64,000 bases of DNA from Solidesulfovibrio alcoholivorans DSM 5433 (GTDB lineage Bacteria > Desulfobacterota > Desulfovibrionia > Desulfovibrionales > Desulfovibrionaceae): assembly GCF_000702665.1 (NCBI RefSeq), contig NZ_JNJA01000014.1, positions 1 through 64,000 of the forward strand, written 5' to 3'. The notes under the pieces were generated by a model. The model did not search any database. It had not been told where the DNA came from and saw only the letters and a program-made list of their open reading frames with translations. Of the stretch, positions 59,765 through 64,000 are shown piece by piece. The first letter of the stretch is position 1; each line of letters opens with the position of its first letter. The translations under genes were made by a program, and so were the position numbers.

Positions 59765-62065
59765 ATGAATCAGCAGGACCTGCGAGACATCGAGTACAGG
59801 TGCATCGAGGAAGAACATCCGACCTGTCAGGCCGCCTGTCCCATTTCCGTGGACGTGCGCTCCTTCATGGGCAAGATGGCCGCTGGCGACGTCGCCGGCG
59901 CGCGCAAGATCCTCGACCGCACCATGCCCCTGCCTGGCGTCCTCGGACGCATCTGCGACCATCCCTGCGAACTGGCCTGCATCCGGCAAAACGTCGGCGG
60001 CGCGCTGGCCGTCGGCGATCTCGAGCGCGCCTGCGTCATGGCGTCTCCGGCCGGCGGCAAGCCCATGTGCATGCCGTCCAAAGGCAAGACCGTGGCCGCC
60101 CTCGGCGGGGACCTGAGTTCCCTCACCCTCGCCTGGGACCTGGCCAAGAAAGGCTTCGCCGTGACCCTCTACGTCGCCGCGGACGCCCCCGGCGGCAAGC
60201 TCAACGACATTTCCCCCGACGTCCTGCCGCCCGAGGCCCTTGCCGCGGACGTCGCCATGCTCGGCCGCATGGGCGTCACCATCAAGACCGGCCAGACCGT
60301 GGACGCCGCGCTCCTCGACACGCTCGCCGCCTCGTGCGACGCCGTCTACGTCGAATGCGCCAGCCGCGACCTTTGCGGCCTCACCCGGGCCGACGTCGAT
60401 CCCATCACCCTGCAAGGCCCCAAGCCGAACGTCTTCTGCGGCGGCTGGCCCCAGCCCGACGGTTCCCGGTCCGTCATCGCCCTGGTCGCCGAAGGCCGCC
60501 GGGCCGCCATGACCATCGACCGCCTCACCGCCGGCGCGAGTCTCACCACGAGCCGCGAAAAGGAAGGCGTCACCAAGACCCGGACGTTCACGAGCCTCAA
60601 GGGCGTGCCCGCGGTACCGCGCACCGAACCGGCCGACCGCATCGCCGGCTTCCCCCCGGACGCCGCCAGGGCCGAGGCCGCCCGCTGCCTCCAGTGCGAC
60701 TGCATGGAGTGCGTCAAGGTCTGCGAATTCCTCAAGCACTACAAGGGCTACCCCAAACTCTACGCCCGGCAGATCTACAACAACCTGTCCATCGTCCTCG
60801 GCAACCACTATCTCAACCGCATGATCGATTCCTGCACCCTGTGCGGGCTGTGCACCGAGGTCTGCCCCGAGGACTTCTCCATGGCCGAGCTCTGCCTCGA
60901 CTCGCGCCGCGACATGGTCAAGCGCGGCAAGATGCCGCCTTCGGCCCACGAATTCGCCCTGGAGGACATGGCCTTTTCCAACGGCGAGGACTTTGCCCTG
61001 ATGCGAGGCGAACCCGGCAAGGACCGCTGCGCCCATCTCTTTTTCCCCGGCTGCCAGCTCGGCGGCGAACCCGACAGCCGCATTCCCGAAGCCTACGCCT
61101 TCCTGCGCGCCAAGCTCGACGGCGGCGTGGCCCTGTCGCTCGGCTGCTGTGGCGCGCCGGCGCTGTGGGCCGGCCGCGACGCGCTTTTCGAGGAAGTCGT
61201 GGCCGCCTTCAAGCGCCAGTGGGAGGCCATCGGCAAGCCGCGCCTCATCACGGCCTGCGCCTCGTGCCTGTCGGTGTTTCGCCAGGCCGCGCCGGACATC
61301 CCGGCCGTCTCCCTCTGGGAGGTCATCGAAAAGGAAACCGGGCTGCCCGCGGCCACAGGCTACACCCCGGCCGCGCCGGTCGCCGTGCACGACTCCTGTA
61401 CCTCGCGCCACGACGCAGCCAACCAGGCCGCCATCCGGGCCATCCTGGAAAAGCGCGGCGTGCCCTTCGAGGAACTGCCGCTCTCCGGCCGCTACACCGA
61501 ATGCTGCGGCTACGGCGGCCTTGCCGCCAACGCCCACCCGGAACTGGCCAAGGCCATCACCGAGCGCCGCGCCGCCGCCTCGGACCGCGACTTCCTGGCC
61601 ACCTGCGCCATGTGCCGCGACCGCCTGTCCCACGTGGGCAAGCGCGCCTACCACCTGCTCGACATCCTGTTCCCGGGCAAGGACGCCGCCGACCCGGCCA
61701 CGCGCCCCGATCCCGGCTTTTCCATGCGCCACGAAACCCGCGCCCGCCTGCGCCGCGAGTTGCTCGCCTCGGTCTGGAACGAGCGCGTGGACGCCAAGGC
61801 CCCGGTCGGCCCGGATTTCGTCGTCAGCCCCGAAGTGCGCGCGCGCATGGAGGCGCGGCACATCCTCGACGACGACGTGCGGCGCGTTCTCGCCCATGCC
61901 GAAACGACCAACCGCAAGTTCCTCGACCGCGAAACCGGCCGTTTCCTGGCCAGTTTCACCCCCCACCGCGTCACCTACTGGGTGGAATACGTGATGGAAG
62001 AGGGCGTCGCCCGCGTGTTCACGGCCTACAGCCACCGCATGAACGTGGTCGGCGTGGGGAAATAG
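59765..62065 (+). CDS. GltD-like / HdrD-like fusion oxidoreductase
   Basis: 766 residues in three parts. The N-terminal ~100 residues have the GltD-type cluster (CQAACPISVDVRSFMG, CDHPCELACIR). A Rossmann-like domain follows, with the usual GxGxxG degraded to ALGGDLSSLTLAWDLA. Then two ferredoxin motifs (CLQCDCMECVKVC; CTLCGLCTEVCP), CCG-type sites (LGCCGAPALWAG; ECCGYGGLAANAHPE) and ACASC/CAMC cysteines, and a C-terminal domain of unknown fold. Homologues are seen beside Mop genes in Desulfovibrio. It probably carries electrons from aldehyde oxidation to a disulfide or quinone-like acceptor. Confidence 0.85.
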   Translation: MNQQDLRDIEYRCIEEEHPTCQAACPISVDVRSFMGKMAAGDVAGARKILDRTMPLPGVLGRICDHPCELACIRQNVGGALAVGDLERACVMASPAGGKPMCMPSKGKTVAALGGDLSSLTLAWDLAKKGFAVTLYVAADAPGGKLNDISPDVLPPEALAADVAMLGRMGVTIKTGQTVDAALLDTLAASCDAVYVECASRDLCGLTRADVDPITLQGPKPNVFCGGWPQPDGSRSVIALVAEGRRAAMTIDRLTAGASLTTSREKEGVTKTRTFTSLKGVPAVPRTEPADRIAGFPPDAARAEAARCLQCDCMECVKVCEFLKHYKGYPKLYARQIYNNLSIVLGNHYLNRMIDSCTLCGLCTEVCPEDFSMAELCLDSRRDMVKRGKMPPSAHEFALEDMAFSNGEDFALMRGEPGKDRCAHLFFPGCQLGGEPDSRIPEAYAFLRAKLDGGVALSLGCCGAPALWAGRDALFEEVVAAFKRQWEAIGKPRLITACASCLSVFRQAAPDIPAVSLWEVIEKETGLPAATGYTPAAPVAVHDSCTSRHDAANQAAIRAILEKRGVPFEELPLSGRYTECCGYGGLAANAHPELAKAITERRAAASDRDFLATCAMCRDRLSHVGKRAYHLLDILFPGKDAADPATRPDPGFSMRHETRARLRRELLASVWNERVDAKAPVGPDFVVSPEVRARMEARHILDDDVRRVLAHAETTNRKFLDRETGRFLASFTPHRVTYWVEYVMEEGVARVFTAYSHRMNVVGVGK

Positions 62066-62086
62066 GGCGAGCGGAAGAGAAAAAAA

Positions 62087-62140
62087 GATGCCTCCGGCGG
62101 CCGGGGGGATAATCCCCCCCGGACCCCCTTGAAGGGGTGT
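62087..62140. repeat. Short palindromic repeat module (inverted orientation)
   Basis: GATGCCTCCGGCGGCC, GGGGGGATAATCCCCCC, GGACCCCCTTGAAGGGG. It begins about 20 bases after the fusion gene stop, in the gene-orientation order seen at the other 3' ends. Confidence 0.8.
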
Positions 62141-62163
62141 GAAAGGGGACAGGAGATACGTTT

Positions 62164-62379
62164 ATGGCTGAATCGCTCGTTTATCTGCCGCAATCCGGCG
62201 ACTGGACCTGCTGCTCCTGCGGCGATCCGCTTGAGCCCCGGGATGCCTCGGTCACCTATCTCGAAGGCGGCTTCACCATCCAGGTGCTCACCTGCCCCAA
62301 GTGCAATATGGCGCTTTTGCCCGAGTACGTGGCTGTGGGCAAAATGCTGGAAGTGGAGCAGTTGCTGGAGGACAAGTAG
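62164..62379 (+). CDS. Small zinc-ribbon redox protein (DVU_1557-like)
   Basis: 71 residues. CCSCG near residue 16 and CPKC near residue 46 make a CxxC-CxxC knuckle that should bind zinc or iron. It resembles the small protein of the Mop-associated gene set in D. vulgaris. GGAGATACG precedes the ATG; the stop overlaps the methyltransferase start by one base. Confidence 0.82.
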   Translation: MAESLVYLPQSGDWTCCSCGDPLEPRDASVTYLEGGFTIQVLTCPKCNMALLPEYVAVGKMLEVEQLLEDK

Positions 62380-63071
62380 TGCAGGTCGCCGTCGCGCCGT
62401 ATGCGCGGGAGGATTTCCAGCGCGTGGCCGGCGAAACCCTGCGGCCCGGCGGCCTGACCCTGACCGCGCGCGCCCTGGCCGCCTGCCGTTTCGCCCCCGG
62501 GGCCAGGGTTCTCGACCTCGGCTGCGGGCCGGGCGCGACCCTCGGACTCCTGGCCGAAGACGGCCTTTGCGCCGCCGGCCTCGACGCGTCGGAAGAATTT
62601 CTGGCCCAGGCGGCCCTCCGCGGTCCGGTCGTCCGGGGACACGCGCAGGAGCTGCCCCTGCGCGACGGCTGCCTGGACGGCGTCTTTTGCGAATGCGTGC
62701 TCTCCGCAACCGGCGACGCGCCCGCAACCCTTGCCGCCATCGCCCGCGCGCTACGCCCGGGCGGGCTGCTCGCCCTCACCGACCTCTACCTGCGCCCCGG
62801 TCCGCAGCCGGGCAGCGCCGCCGCCGGCTGCGTGGCCGGGGCCGTCCCGCGCGAGGTCCTGACGCGCCAACTGGAAGCCGCCGGCCTCGCCCCGTTATTT
62901 TTCGAGGACCATACGAAGCTTCTGACCGAACTGGCCTGCCGCCTGACCATGGCCCTGGGTTCGGCCCAAAGCGTCGTCGCCATGCTTACGGGCCGCGATC
63001 CGGCATGCGCCGGCGGACCGCGTCCGCGCCTGGGCTACTGCCTGATCCTGGCCGCCAAGGAGACGCCATGA
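62379..63071 (+). CDS. Class I SAM-dependent methyltransferase (DVU_1556-like)
   Basis: 230 residues. VLDLGCGPGATLGLLAEDG (SAM-binding motif I), GLDASEEFL (motif II) and ARALRPGGLLALTDLY (motif III region) define the fold. The substrate is unknown; context suggests a small molecule or cofactor precursor used in Mop maturation. Start GTG at 62379, with GGAGG ten bases upstream; translational coupling to the preceding gene is likely. Overlaps the next gene by four bases. Confidence 0.88.
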   Translation: MQVAVAPYAREDFQRVAGETLRPGGLTLTARALAACRFAPGARVLDLGCGPGATLGLLAEDGLCAAGLDASEEFLAQAALRGPVVRGHAQELPLRDGCLDGVFCECVLSATGDAPATLAAIARALRPGGLLALTDLYLRPGPQPGSAAAGCVAGAVPREVLTRQLEAAGLAPLFFEDHTKLLTELACRLTMALGSAQSVVAMLTGRDPACAGGPRPRLGYCLILAAKETP

Positions 63072-63511
63072 ATCCCGCGATGCTCGACATCATGCCCCTT
63101 GCGGCGAAGAACTACTGTTGCAGCCAGATCCTCATGCTCATGGCGTTGCGCGCCCAGGGGATCGAGAACTGGGAGCTCGTGCGCGCCGCGTCCGGCGTGT
63201 GCCACGGCATGGGCGCTTCGGGCCTGACCTGCGGCATCCTGACCGGCGGCTGCCTGGTGATCGGTCTCTACGTCGGCCGAGGCCGCGAGGAGGAGCTGCA
63301 AAACGACAAGGCCGACCTCCTCGTCACCGAATTCGTGGACTGGTTCCGCGACCGCGTGATTCCCGACTACGGCGACATCACCTGCCAGGCCGTGCTCGGC
63401 GACGGCAAGCCCGACGTCACCCGTTGCGGCGGCCTGCTCGCCGAGGCCTGGGACCAGATCCTGACCATTTTGACCGAAGCCGGCATCGACCCGTCGCAGC
63501 CCCGGGAGTGA
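63068..63511 (+). CDS. C-GCAxxG-C-C-type redox protein (DVU_1555-like)
   Basis: 147 residues. Cysteines in NYCCSQ, GVCHGMGASGLTCGILTGGC, then CQAV and CGGLL follow the pattern of the C-GCAxxG-C-C family of putative redox proteins, with the GCAxxG part modified. One hydrophobic stretch (GILTGGCLVIGLYVG) lies within the cysteine region. Likely a partner of the radical SAM protein that follows one base later. Confidence 0.82.
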   Translation: MNPAMLDIMPLAAKNYCCSQILMLMALRAQGIENWELVRAASGVCHGMGASGLTCGILTGGCLVIGLYVGRGREEELQNDKADLLVTEFVDWFRDRVIPDYGDITCQAVLGDGKPDVTRCGGLLAEAWDQILTILTEAGIDPSQPRE

Positions 63512-63512
63512 C

Positions 63513-64000
63513 ATGACCGCGCCTTCCGGTTCCTTTCCGACCACGAGCCTTTGCCCCGTCTGTCTGCGCCGGGTGACCGCCCGGCGCGAGTGCGACGGCC
63601 CGGACGGCTGGATCGTCAAAACCTGTCCCGAGCACGGGGAGTTTCGCGCCCGCTTCTGGCACGGCCCGCCCGGCCTGACCGGCTGGAACCGGCCCAAGGT
63701 GCCGGGCGCGCCGCCGCCGCGACTCACACAGTCGCACCGGGGCTGCCCCTACGACTGCGGCCTGTGCCCGGAGCATGGCCAGCGCACCTGTACCGCGCTT
63801 TTCGAGATCACCGCCCGCTGCAACCTGCGCTGCCCGGTCTGTTTCGCCACGGCGGGAGAGGCCCCGCCGCCCGATCCTTCCCTTGAGGCCCTGGCCGCGC
63901 GCTTCGAAACCATTTTCGCCGCCGTCGGGCCGGTCAACGTCCAGCTTTCCGGCGGCGAGCCCACCATGCGCGACGACCTGCCCGAGGTGGTGGCCGCCTG
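63513..64000 (+). CDS. Radical SAM protein (TrsS-like), truncated by window end
   Basis: The first 162 residues. An N-terminal CPVC at residue 15 and TCPEHG resemble a zinc-ribbon, followed by GCPYDCGLCPEHG and the cluster motif CNLRCPVC within FEITARCNLRCPVCFA, then VQLSGGEPTMRDD (SAM-binding GGEP). It belongs to the radical SAM branch associated with Mop-type gene sets, some of whose members carry selenocysteine at the CPxC site; this copy has ordinary cysteine. Its product is unknown. Confidence 0.82.
   Translation, partial: MTAPSGSFPTTSLCPVCLRRVTARRECDGPDGWIVKTCPEHGEFRARFWHGPPGLTGWNRPKVPGAPPPRLTQSHRGCPYDCGLCPEHGQRTCTALFEITARCNLRCPVCFATAGEAPPPDPSLEALAARFETIFAAVGPVNVQLSGGEPTMRDDLPEVVAA

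Overview
The window is GC-rich, densely coding DNA from a sulfate-reducing deltaproteobacterium of the Desulfovibrio/Solidesulfovibrio type. The assignment is inferred from gene content: an iron alcohol dehydrogenase followed by hdrCBA-flxDCBA, a Desulfovibrio gigas-type molybdenum aldehyde oxidoreductase (Mop) with its accessory genes, an ATP synthase split into separate F1 and F0 operons, and Rex. No rRNA, tRNA, CRISPR array or intact insertion sequence was seen.

Layout. 0.3-8 kb (minus strand): tyrS, a SPOR lipoprotein, a YmdB-type phosphoesterase, a DnaJ-like protein, rny, a 6S RNA, zapA, a very small zapB-like gene and glmU. 8-14.5 kb: the F1/stalk ATP synthase operon (atpF'-F-H-A-G-D-C) with a Rex-like operator in front, plus a second atpC paralog beyond the terminator. 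14.6-20.7 kb: cell-shape genes mreB-mreC-mreD-mrdA-rodA-bactofilin; mreC has no usual start codon and probably begins at ATT. 20.8-22.9 kb (plus): radical SAM protein, ogt, ribE. 23-28.7 kb (minus): FliD-like protein, truA, motE, fliJ, cobS, a SAM hydroxide adenosyltransferase. 29-31.7 kb: rex and the F0 operon atpZ-I-B-E. 32-36 kb: a cysteine-rich exported protein, a SidJ-like pseudokinase with a response regulator, and a DctA carrier. 36.7-41.4 kb: transaldolase, rpiA, and a redox/arsenate cluster (two ArsC-type reductases, a CcdA-like membrane protein, a thioredoxin) with a perfect palindrome in its upstream region.

42-54.8 kb is an ethanol/NADH/thiol electron-transfer region: a sigma-54 promoter drives adh, followed by hdrCBA and flxDCBA, which are expected to couple NADH oxidation to ferredoxin and thiol/disulfide chemistry. 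A ferritin-like protein, a TrfA-like replication initiator homologue, and a histidine kinase/NtrC-type regulator pair follow; the regulator pair is a good candidate for controlling the sigma-54 promoter. 55.8-64 kb is the aldehyde oxidoreductase locus: a molybdopterin-binding MoeA/MogA-like protein, mop, a GltD-HdrD fusion, a small zinc-ribbon protein, a methyltransferase, a C-GCAxxG-C-C-type protein and a radical SAM protein cut off by the window end. It looks like a poorly understood maturation or electron-transfer system for a molybdenum hydroxylase.

A family of intergenic repeats runs through the window. A short palindromic module recurs at least eight times. Three copies are accompanied by a 23-bp stem with a nearly constant 21-nt loop, and both stems show compensatory base changes between copies, which points to selection on structure. 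These are the most novel-looking non-coding features here.
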